Of a stretch of DNA of 64,000 nucleotides, positions 53,601-64,000 are shown in pieces (position 1 is the stretch's first letter; every line of letters starts with the position of its first letter). This stretch comes from Aquarana catesbeiana (lineage: Eukaryota; Chordata; Amphibia; Anura; Ranidae). Both the position numbers and the translations under genes were made by a program. The notes beneath the pieces are model-generated. The model did no database searches and had not been told where the DNA came from. It worked only from the letters and a program-made list of their open reading frames with translations. Location: contig NC_133334.1 in NCBI RefSeq assembly GCF_042186555.1, positions 206,842,442 to 206,906,441 of the forward strand, in the 5' to 3' direction.

Positions 53601-56600
53601 CTCTGTTCCCCCATCCTTCTCTGTTCCCACATGCTCCCCTGTTCCCCCACATTCTCCTCTTTTCCCTCACATGCTCCTCTATTCCCCCACATGCTCCTCT
53701 GTTCCCCCCATCCTCCTATATCCTCCCATTCTCCGCTGTTCCCCCACATGCTCCTCTGGTCCCCCATATGCTCCTCTGATCCCCCACGTGCTCCTCTTTT
53801 CCCCATTCTCCTCTGTTCCCCCACATTCTCCTCTGTTCCCCAACATTCTCCTCTGTTCCCCCTATTCTCCTCTTTTCCCCCCATTCTCCTCTATTCCCCC
53901 ATTCTCCTCTATTCCCCCTATTCTCCTCTTTTCCCTCACATGCTCCTCTGTACCCCTCATTCTCCTCTGTTCCCCCACATTCTCCTCTGTTCCCCCACAT
54001 TCTCTTCTGTCCCCCCTATTCTCCTCTGTTCCCCATCATGCTCCTCTATTTCCCCCATTCTCCTCTGTCCCCCCATTCGCCTCTTTTCCCCCACATACTC
54101 CTCTGCCCCCCCCATTCTCCTCTAGTCCCCCACATGCTCCTATGTCTCCCACTATTTTCATCTGTTCCCCCATTCTCCTCTGTCCCCCCTCCCATTATTT
54201 CTGTTCCCCAACATGCTTCCCTGTTCATCCCCATTCAAGTGTGTTCCACCCCCATTCTCCTCTGTCCCCCACATGCACCTCTGTTCACCCCTCCCCTAAT
54301 TCTCCTCTGTTCCCCCACTTGCTTCACTGTCCCCCCATTCTCCTCTGTTCCCCCATTCTCCTCTGCTCCCCCCATTCTCCTCTGCTCCCCCCATTCTCCT
54401 CTGTTCTGCCACATGCTCCTCTGTTCCCCCACATGCTCCTCTGCTCTGTCCCCCACATGGTCCTCTGCCCCCTATTCTCCTCTATACCCCCGTTCTCCTC
54501 TGTTCCCCACATTCTCAGTTGTTCCCCCATGCTCATGTGGTCTCCTACATACTCCTCTGGTCCCTCACATGCTCCTCTGTCCCCCCCATTCTCCTCTGTT
54601 CACCCACATGCTCCTCTATTCCCCCATTCACCTCTGTTCCCCACACTCTCCTCTGTCCATCCATCCTCCATTCTCCTCTGTTCCCCCACATGCTCCTCTA
54701 GTCCCCCCATGCTTCTCTGTCCCCCCCATTCCCCTCTGTTCCCCCACTTGTTTCTCTGTCCCCCTATTCTCATTATGTTCCCCCACATGCTCCTCTGCCC
54801 CCCATTCTCATGTGTTCCCCCACATGTTCCATTGCCCCCCTCCCCCATTCTCCTCTGTTCCCCCACATCCTCCTCTGCCCCCCATTCTTCTCTGTTCCCC
54901 CACATGCTCTTCTGTTGCCCCCCCCATTCTCCTCTGTCCCCCCATCATGCTCCTATATTCCCACCATTCTCCTCTGTTCCCTCCATTCCTCTCTGTTCCC
55001 CCACATACTCCTCTGTTGCCCCCCTCATTCTCCTCTGTTCCCCCACATGCTCCTCTCTTACCCCCCATTCTACTCTGTTTCCCCACATGCTCCTCTGTTG
55101 CCCCCCTATTCTCCTCTGTCCCCCCCACATGCTCCTCTGTTCTCCCCCATTCTCCTTTTTTTCCACATGCTCCTCTTCCCCCCCGTTCTCCTCTATTCTC
55201 CCACATGCTTCTCTGTTCCCCCATTCTCCTCTATTCCCCCATTCTCCTCTGTTCCCCCTATTCTCCTCCTTTCCCCCACATACTCACCTGCCCGCCTCAT
55301 TCTCCTCTGTCCCCCCATTATCCTCTTTTCTCCCATCCCACATGCTCCCTGTTCCCCACCATTCTCCTCTGTTCCCCCACATGCTCCTCTCTCCCCCCAT
55401 TCTCCTCTGTTCCCGCCCATTCTCCTCTGTTCCCCCACATGCTCCTCTGCCCCCCCCCCATTCTCCTCTATTCCCCCACATGCTCCTCTATACCCCCATT
55501 CTCCTCTGCCCCCCCCCCCATTCTCAGCTGTTCCCCATGCTCATCTGGTCCCCCACATACTCCTCTGGTCCCTCACATGCTGCTCTGTCCCACCCATTCT
55601 CCTCTGTAATCCCACATGCTCCTCTGTTCCCCACCATTCTCCTCTGTTCCCCCACATGCTCTTCTATCCCCCCCATTCTTCTCTGTTCCCCCACATGCTC
55701 CTCTGCCCCCCCCATTCTCCTCTATTCCCCCACATGCTCCTCTATACCCCCATTCTCCTCTGTTCCCCTCATTCTCAGCTGTTCCCCCATGCTCATCTGG
55801 TCTCCCACATGCTCCTCTGGTCCCCCACATGCTGCTCTGTCCCCCCATTCTCCTCTGTTCCCCCACATGCTCCTCTATTCCCCCTATTCTCCTCTGTTCC
55901 CCACATGCTACTCTGTCCATCCATCCCCCATTCTCCTCTTTTCCCCCAACATGCTCCTCCCTTCCCCCCATTCTTCTCTGTCCCCCCATTCTCCTCTTTT
56001 CCCCCACATGTTTCTCTGCCCCCCTATTCTCTTAAAGTTCCCACACATGCTCCCCTGACCCTCTCCCCATTCTCCTCTGTTCCCCCACTTGCTCCTCTGA
56101 CCCCCCATTCTCCTCGGTTCCCCCACTTGCTCCTATCTTCCCTCTATTCTCCTCCGTTCCCCCCTATTATCCTCTGTTTCCCCACATGCTCCTCTATTCC
56201 CCCCATGCAACTCTGTTCCACCCCCATTCTCCTCTGTCCCCCACATGCTCCTCTGTCCCCCCATTCTTTTCTGTTCCGCCACATGCTCCTCTGCCCCCCC
56301 CATTCTCCTCTGTTCCCCCACGTGCTCCTCTGTCCCCCCCCATTCTTTCTGTTTCCCCGCATGCTTCCCTGTTCATTCCCCATTCAAGTGTGTTCCACCC
56401 CCATTCTCCTCTATCCCCCACATGCACCTCTGTTCCCCCCTCCCCTAATTCTCCTCTGTTCCCCCATATGCTCCTCTGTTCCACCCATTCTTATCTGCCC
56501 ACCCATTCTCCTCTTTTCCCCCACATGCTCCTCTGCCCCCCATTCTCCTCTGTTCCCCCACGTGCTCCTCCATTTCCCCCCATTCTCCTCTGCTCCCCCA

Positions 56601-59600
56601 CATGCTCATCTGTCCCCCCGTTCTCCTCTGGTCTCCCCATTCTCCTCTGCCTCCCCATATGTTCCTCTATTCCCCCCATTCTCCTCTGTTTCCATTCTCC
56701 TCTGTTCCCCCACATGCTCCTCTGCTGCCCCCATTCTCCTCTGTTCCAACCATTCTCCTCTGTTCCCCACCATTGTCCTTTGTTCCCCCACATGCTCCTC
56801 TGTTCCCCCATTCTCCTCTGTTCCCCCATGCTTCTTTGTCCACACCATTCTCCTCTGTTTCCCCATGCTTCTCTGCCCCCCCCCCCCATTCTGCTCTGTT
56901 CTCCCACATGCTCCTCTGTTCCCCTATTCTTCCCTGTTCCCCCCATGCTCATCTGGTCCCCCACATGCTCCTCTGATCCCCCACATGCTCCTCTGCCCCC
57001 CCCATTCTCCTCTGATCCCCCACATGCTCCTCTTTTCCTCCCATTCTCCTCTGTTCCCCCCATTTTCCTCTGTTGCCCCACATGCTCCTCTGCCCCCCCA
57101 TTCTCCTATTTTCCCCATTCTCCTCTGTTCCCCCACATTCTCCTCTGCTCCCCCATTCTCCTCTGCCCCCATATTCTCCTCTGTTCCCCCACATGCTCCT
57201 CTATTCCCCCACATGCTCCTATGTCACCCCTATTCTCCTCTGTTCCCCCCATTCTCCTCTGTCCCCCTGATTCTTTCTGTTCCCCAACATGCTTCCCTGT
57301 TTATCCCCTATTCAAGAGTGTTCCACCCCCATTCTCCTCTGTCCCCCACATGCCCCTCTGTTCCCCCCTCTCCTAATTCCCCTCTGTTCCCCCCACATGC
57401 TCCTCTGTTAGCCCCATTCTCCTCTGCCCACCCCCCAAATTCTCCTCTGTCTCCCCATTCTCCTCTGTTTCCCACATGCTCCCCTGTTCTCCCCATTCTC
57501 CTCTCCCCCCATTCTCCTCTTTTCCCCCACATGCTCCTCTGCTCCCCATTCTCCTCTGCTCCCCCACATGCTCCTCTGTCCCTCCATTTTCCTCTGTTTC
57601 CCCACATGCTCCTCTGCCCCCCCATTCTCCTCTGCCCCATATTCTCCTCTGCCCCCATTCTCCTCTGTTCCCCCCCATGCTATTCTATTCCCCCATTCTC
57701 CTCTGTTCCCCCACATGCTCCTCTGCCCCCCATTCTCCTCTGTTCCCCCACATGCTCTTCTATCCCCCCATTCTCCTCTGTTCCCCCACATGCTCCTCTG
57801 CTCCCCCCCCCCCATTCTCCTCTGTTCCCCCATGCTTCTTTGTCCCCACCATTCTCCTCTATTCCCCCATGCTTCTCTGCCCCCCCCCCCATCCTGCTCT
57901 GTTCTCCCACATGCTCATCTGGTCCCCCACATGCTCCTCTGATCCCCCACATGCTCCTCTGCCCCCCCATTCTCCTCTATTTCCCTCATTCTCCTCTGTT
58001 CCCCCCATTCTCCTCTGTTCCCCCACATGCTCCTCTGCCCTCCATTCTCCTCTTTTCCCCATTCTCCTCTGTTCCCCCACATTCTCCTCTGCTCCCCCAT
58101 TCTCCTGCCCCCCATTCTCCTCTGTTCCCCCACATGCTCCTCTATTCCCCCACATGCTCCTCTGTCCCCCCATTCTCCTCTGATCCCCCACATGCTCCTT
58201 TATTCCCCACATGCTCCTTTGTCCCCCCTTTCTCCTCTGTTTCCCCTATCCTCCTCTGTTCCCCCCATGCTCCTCTGTCCCCCCCATTCTCCTCTGTTCC
58301 CCCACATGCTCCTATGTCCCACTCCCCTATTCTCCTCTGTTCCTCCACATGCTCCTATGTTCCCCCCCATTCTCCTCTGTTCCCCCCACATGCTCCCCTG
58401 CCCCCCCATTCTCATCTGTTCCCCCACATGCTCCTCTGTCCCACTCCCCATATTCTCCTCTGTTCCCCCACATGCTCCTATGTTCCCCCCTATTATCCTC
58501 TGTTCCCCCACATGCTCCTCTATTCCACCCCCATGCTCCTCTGTTCCACCCCCATTCTCCTCTGTCCCCCACATGCTCCTCTGTACCCCCATTCTCCTCT
58601 GTTCCCCCACATGCTCTTCTATCCCCCCATTCTCCTCTGTTCCCCCACATGCTCCTCTGCTCCCCCCCCCCCATTCTCCTCTGTTCCCCCACATGCTCCT
58701 ATGTCTCCCACTATTTTTCTTTGTTCCACCATTCTACTCTGTTCTCCCCCATTATTTCTGTTCCCCCACATGCTTCCCTGTTCATCCCCCATTCAAGTGT
58801 GTTCCACCCCCATTCTCCTCTGTCCCCCACATGCACCTCTGTTCCCCCACCCCTCATTCTCCTCTATTCCCCCACTTGCTTCTCTGCCCCCCATTCTCCT
58901 CTGTTCCCCCACATGCTCCTCTATACCCCCATTCTCCTCTGTTCCCCACATTCTCAGTTGTTCCTCCATGCTCATGTGGTATACTACATACTCCTCTTGT
59001 CCCCCCCGTTCTCCTCTGTTCCCCCACATGCTCCTCTGCCCCCCATTCTCCTCTGTTCCCCCACGTGCTCCTCCATTTCCCCCCATTCTCCTCTGCTCCC
59101 CCACATGCTCATCTGTCCCCCCGTTCTCCTCTGGTCTCCCCATTCTCCTCTGCCTCCCCATATGTTCCTCTATTCCCCCCATTCTCCTCTGTTCCCCCAT
59201 TCTCCTTTGTTCCCCCACATGCTCCTCTGCTGCCCCCATTCTCCTCTGTTCCCCCCCATTCTCCTCTGTTCCCCACCATTGTCCTTTGTTCCCCCACATG
59301 CTCCACTGTTCCCCCATTCTCCTCTGTTCCCCCACGCTTCTTTGTCCACACCATTCTCCTCTGTTTCCCCATGCTTCTCTGCCCCCCCCATTCTGCTCTG
59401 TTCTCCCACATGCTCCTCTGTTCCCCTATTCTTCCCTGTTCCCCCCATGCTCATCTGGTCCCCCACATGCTCCTCTGATCCCCCACATGCTCCTCTGCCC
59501 CCCCATTCTCCTCTGATCCCCCACATGCTCCTCTTTTCCTCCCATTCTCCTCTGTTGCCCCACATGCTCCTCTGCCCCCCCATTCTCCTATTTTCCCCAT

Positions 59601-62600
59601 TCTCCTCTGTTCCCCCACATTCTCCTCTGCTCCCCCATTCTCCTCTGCCCCCATATTCTCCTCTGTCCCCCCCATTCTCCTCTGTCCCCCTGATTCTTTC
59701 TGTTCCCCAACATGCTTCCCTGTTTATCCCCTATTCAAGAGTGTTCCACCCCCATTCTCCTCTGTCCCCCACATGCCCCTCTGTTCCCCCCTCTCCTAAT
59801 TCCCCTCTGTTCCCCCCACATGCTCCTCTGTTAGCCCCATTCTCCTCTGCCCACCCCCAAATTCTCCTCTGTCCCCCCATTCTCCTCTGTTTCCCACATG
59901 CTCCCCTGTTCTCCCCCATTCTCCTCTGCCCCCCCATTCTCCTCTTTTCCACCACATGCTCCTCTGCTCCCCATTCTCCTCTGCTCCCCCACATGCTCCT
60001 CTGTCCCTCCATTTTCCTCTGTTTCCCCCCATTCTCCTCTGCCCCCATTCTCCTCTGTTCCCCCACATGCTCTTCTATCCCCCCATTCTCCTCTGCTCCC
60101 CCACATGCTCCTCTGCCCCCCCCATTCTCCTCTGCCCCCCCCCATTCTCCTCTGTCCCCCCCCCATTCTCCTCTGTTCTCCCCATTCTCCTCTGTTCCCC
60201 CACATGCTCCTCTGCCCCCCCCCCATTCTCCTCTGTTCCCCCATGCTTCTTCGTCCCCACCATTCTCCTCTGTTCCCCCATGCTTCTCTGCCCCCCCCCC
60301 ATTCTGCTCTGTTCTCCCACATGCTCCTCTGTTCCCCTATTCTTCCCTGTTCCCCCCATGCTCATCTGGTCCCCCACATGCTCCTCTGATCCCCCACATG
60401 CTCCTCTTCCCCCCCATTCTCCTCTGATTCCCCTCATTCTCCTCTGTTCCCCCCATTCTCCTCTGTTCCCCCCATTCTCCTCTTTTCCCCCACATGCTCC
60501 TCTGCCCTCCATTCTCCTCTTTTCCCCATTCTCCTCTGTTCCCCCATTCTCCTCTGCCCCCCTATTCTCCTCTGTTCCCCCACATGCTCCTCTATTCCCC
60601 CACATGCTCCTCTGTCCCCCCATTCTCCTCTGATCCCCCACATGCTCCTTTATTCCCCACATGCTCCTCTGGTCCCCCCATTCTCCTCTGCCCCCTATTC
60701 TCCTCTGCCCCCATTCTCCTCTGTTCCCCCCCATGCTCTTCTATTCCCCCATTCTCCTCTGTTCCCCCACATGCTCCTCTGCCCCCCCCCCATTCTCCTC
60801 TGCCCCCCCCCATTCTCCTCTGTCCCCCCCCCATTCTCCTCTGTTCTCCCCATTCTCCTCTGTTCCCCCACATGCTCCTCTGCCCCCCCCCCATTCTCCT
60901 CTGTTCCCCCATGCTTCTTCGTCCCCACCATTCTCCTCTGTTCCCCCATGCTTCTCTGCCCCCCCCCCATTCTGCTCTGTTCTCCCACATGCTCCTCTGT
61001 TCCCCTATTCTTCCCTGTTCCCCCCATGCTCATCTGGTCCCCCACATGCTCCTCTGATCCCCCACATGCTCCTCTTCCCCCCCATTCTCCTCTGATTCCC
61101 CTCATTCTCCTCTGTTCCCCCCATTCTCCTCTGTTCCCCCACATGCTCCTCTGCCCCCCCCCATTCTCCTCTGCCCCCCCCATTCTCCTCTGCCCCCCCC
61201 ATTCTCCTCTGCCCCCCCCCATTCTCCTCTGTCCCCCCCATTCTCCTCTGTCCCCCCCATTCTCCTCTGTCCCCCCCATTCTCCTCTGTTCTCCCCATTC
61301 TCCTCTGTTCCCCCACATGCTCCTATGTCTCCCACTATTTTTCTTTGTTCCACCATTCTACTCTGTTCTCCCCCATTATTTCTGTTCCCCCACATGCTTC
61401 CCTGTTCATCCCCCATTCAAGTGTGTTCCACCCCCATTCTCCTCTGTCCCCCACATGCACCTCTGTTCCCCCACCCCTCATTCTCCTCTATTCCCCCACT
61501 TGCTTCTCTGCCCTCCATTCTATGTTCCCCCATTCTCCTGTTCCCCCCCCATTCTCCTCTGCTCTGCCCCCCACATGCTCCTCTGCACCCCCATTCTCCT
61601 CTGTTCCCCCACATGCTCCTCTATACCCCCATTCTCCTCTGTTCCCCACATTCTCAGTTGTTCCTCCATGCTCATGTGGTATACTACATACTCCTCTTGT
61701 CCCCCCCGTTCTCCTCTGTTCCCCCACATGCTCCTCTGCCCCCCATTCTCCTCTGTTCCCCCACGTGCTCCTCCATTTCCCCCCATTCTCCTCTGCTCCC
61801 CCACATGCTCATCTGTCCCCCCGTTCTCCTCTGGTCTCCCCATTCTCCTCTGCCTCCCCATATGTTCCTCTATTCCCCCCATTCTCCTCTGTTCCCCCCA
61901 TTCTCCTCTGTTCCCCCCATTCTCCTCTGTTCCCCCACATGCTCCTCTGCTGCCCCCATTCTCCTCTGTTCCCCCCATTCTCCTCTGTTCCCCACCATTG
62001 TCCTTTGTTCCCCCACATGCTCCTCTGTTCCCCCATTCTCCTCTGTTCCCCCACGCTTCTTTGTCCACACCATTCTCCTCTGTTTCCCCATGCTTCTCTG
62101 CCCCCCCCATTCTGCTCTGTTCTCCCACATGCTCCTCTGTTCCCCTATTCTTCCCTGTTCCCCCCATGCTCATCTGGTCCCCCACATGCTCCTCTGATCC
62201 CCCACATGCTCCTCTGCCCCCCCATTCTCCTCTGATCCCCCACATGCTCCTCTTTTCCTCCCATTCTCCTCTGTTCCCCCCATTCTCCTCTGTTGCCCCA
62301 CATGCTCCTCTGCCCCCCCATTCTCCTATTTTCCCCATTCTCCTCTGTTCCCCCACATTCTCCTCTGCTCCCTCATTCTCCTCTGCCCCCATATTCTCCT
62401 CTGTTCCTCCACATGCTCCTCTATTCCCCCACATGCTCCTATGTCACCCCTATTCTCCTCTGTTCCCCCCATTCTCCTCTGTCCCCCTGATTCTTTCTGT
62501 TCCCCAACATGCTTCCCTGTTTATCCCCTATTCAAGTGTGTTCCACCCCCATTCTACTCTGTCCCCCACATGCCCCTCTGTTCCCCCCTCTCCTAATTCC

Positions 62601-64000
62601 CCTCTGTTCCCCCCCACATGCTCCTCTGTTAGCCCCATTCTCCTCTGCCCACCCCCCAAATTCTCCTCTGTCCCCCCATTCTCCTCTGTTTCCCACATGC
62701 TCCCCTGTTCTCCCCCATTCTCCTCTGCCCCCCCATTCTCCTCTGCCCCCCCATTCTCCTCTTTTCCACCACATGCTCCTCTGCTCCCCATTCTCCTCTG
62801 CTCCCCCACATGCTCCTCTGTCCCTCCATTTTCCTCTGTTTCCCCCCATTCTCCTCTGCCCCCATTCTCCTCTGTTCCCCCACATGCTCTTCTATCCCCC
62901 CATTCTCCTCTGTTCCCCCACATGCTCCTCTGCCCCCCCCCCATTCTCCTCTGCCCCCCCATTCTCCTCTGTCCCCCCCCATTCTCCTCTGTTCTCCCCA
63001 TTCTCCTCTGTTCCCCCACATGCTCCTCTGCCCCCCCCCCCATTCTCCTCTGTTCCCCCATGCTTCTTCGTCCCCACCATTCTCCTCTGTTCCCCCATGC
63101 TTCTCTGCCCCCCCCCCCATTCTGCTCTGTTCTCCCACATGCTCCTCTGATTCCCCTCATTCTCCTCTGTTCCCCCCATTCTCCTCTGTTCCCCCACATG
63201 CTCCTCTGCCCTCCATTCTCCTCTTTTCCCCATTCTCCTCTGTTCCCCCATTCTCCTCTGCCCCCCTATTCTCCTCTGTTCCCCCACATGCTCCTCTATT
63301 CCCCCACATGCTCCTCTGTCCCCCCATTCTCCTCTGATCCCCCACATGCTCCTTTATTCCCCACATGCTCCTCTGGTCCCCCCATTCTCCTCTGCCCCCT
63401 ATTCTCCTCTGTTCCCCCCCATGCTCTTCTATTCCCCCATTCTCCTCTGTTCCCCCACATGCTGCTCTGCCCCCCATTCTCCTCTGTTCCCCCACATGCT
63501 CTTCTATCCCCCCATTCTCCTCTGTTCCCCCACATGCTCCTCTGCCCCCCCCATTCTCCTCTGCCCCCCCATTCTCCTCTGTCCCCCCCATTCTCCTCTG
63601 TTCTCCCCATTCTCCTCTGTTCCCCCACATGCTCCTCTGCCCCCCCCCATTCTCCTCTGTTCCCCCATGCTTCTTCGTCCCCACCATTCTCCTCTGTTCC
63701 CCCATGCTTCTCTGCCCCCCCCATTCTGCTCTGTTCCCCCACATGCTCCTCTATTCCCCCACATGCTCCTCTGTCCCCCCATTCTCCTCTGATCCCCCAC
63801 ATGCTCCTTTATTCCCCACATGCTCCTCTGTCCCCCCTTTCTCCTCTGTTTCCCCTATGCTCCTCTGTTCCCCCCATGCTCCTCTGTCCCCCCCATTCTC
63901 CTCTGTTCCCCCACATGCTCCTATGTCCCACTCCCCTATTCTCCTCTGTTCCCCCACATGCTCCTCTGCCCCCCCCATTCTCCTCTGCCCCCCCATTCTC
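53600..64000 (+). repeat. Block with shorter nested higher-order periods
   Basis: ACGTGCTCCTCCAT recurs at 56560, 59063 and 61763 (2,503 and 2,700 bp apart). CATGCTTCTTCG recurs at 60242, 60912, 63059 and 63666 (670, 2,147 and 607 bp apart). Segments of hundreds of bases around each landmark match. Confidence 0.8.

Larger units (their letters stand above)
31840..64000 (+). repeat. Giant pyrimidine-rich minisatellite, 19-20-bp units, continues past the window
   Basis: More than 32 kb of one family, roughly 1,600 units. Main units on plus: CCCCCACATGCTCCTCTGTT (20 bp) and CCCCCCATTCTCCTCTGTT (19 bp). Variants change the spacer after CTCCTCTG (GTTCC, GGTCC, GTCC, GCCC, ATTCC) and the CATG/CATT/CTTCT positions. 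Plus is C+T-rich and minus is purine-rich with runs of 4-9 G each period. No unit has stop codons on either strand in most frames, so all long frames here are artefacts. CpG is rare. No gene, RNA or other element is visible inside apart from one 35-bp interruption. Confidence 0.97.

Noticed and set aside
31782..63996. All long open frames on both strands in the array, including 32832-37688, 38296-42903, 54810-59516 and the many Gly/Glu-rich minus frames
   Set aside because: The 19-20-bp unit has no stop in most frames, so frames stay open by chance. Frames switch between unit types, overlap on both strands, and have no start context or non-repeat domain.
31840..64000. CRISPR-like array
   Set aside because: Units are contiguous with no unique spacers, and the DNA is clearly eukaryotic.

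Overview
The window is eukaryotic repeat DNA with almost no host coding sequence. The mix of families (a Penelope-like element with GIY-YIG endonuclease, an L1/Tx1-type LINE, a chromodomain Ty3/gypsy element, a DIRS tyrosine-recombinase element, a PIF/Harbinger element, hAT and Tc1/mariner-like non-autonomous elements) and the style of the Harbinger terminus point to a large amphibian genome, probably a frog. This is inference from family composition, not a database match.

Layout. (1) 1-565: no gene seen. (2) 566-18849: a three-level nested stack. A minus-strand gypsy element with two LTRs (566-1000 and 18403-18849) was hit inside its reverse transcriptase by a minus-strand L1/Tx1 LINE (2995-15997). 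The LINE is bounded by a perfect 17-bp target-site duplication, and the interrupted gypsy RT frame continues across it. The LINE's 3' region was then hit by a plus-strand Penelope-like element (3101-8740) flanked by a 12-bp duplication with one mismatch. Decay fits this order: the gypsy has lost the integrase core and most of the RT, the LINE has several stops and frameshifts, and the Penelope-like element has two nearly intact overlapping ORFs. (3) 19566-26969: a degraded DIRS element (tyrosine recombinase on minus) split by a PIF/Harbinger element that carries three well-preserved spliced genes: DDE transposase (+), Myb/SANT-like protein (-) and MADF-domain protein (+). The last two are divergent from a short shared promoter. 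(4) 26973-27640: a LINE ORF2 tail. (5) 27712-29741: a hAT-type element with a perfect 8-bp duplication, holding a TA-flanked mariner-like element that itself holds a 15-bp minisatellite and a long palindrome. (6) 29742-31839: mostly unassigned. It contains one good candidate host exon (30736-30883, one membrane segment) with canonical splice signals.

(7) 31840-64000, half of the window, is one continuous pyrimidine-rich minisatellite of 19-20-bp units that runs off the right edge. It has higher-order structure: a roughly 9.6-kb block present twice in tandem (about 34.3-43.9 and 43.9-53.6 kb), then shorter nested periods (about 0.6-0.7, 2.1, 2.5 and 2.7 kb) to the end. All long open frames there, on both strands, are by-products of a stop-free repeat unit.

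Most notable: the giant hierarchical minisatellite; the Penelope-like element with an RGG-rich ORF1 overlapping the RT ORF in the -1 frame and a type-I hammerhead-like fold in its 3' region; the three-gene Harbinger element; and ~175-bp tandem promoter-like monomers with YY1-like motifs at the LINE 5' end.
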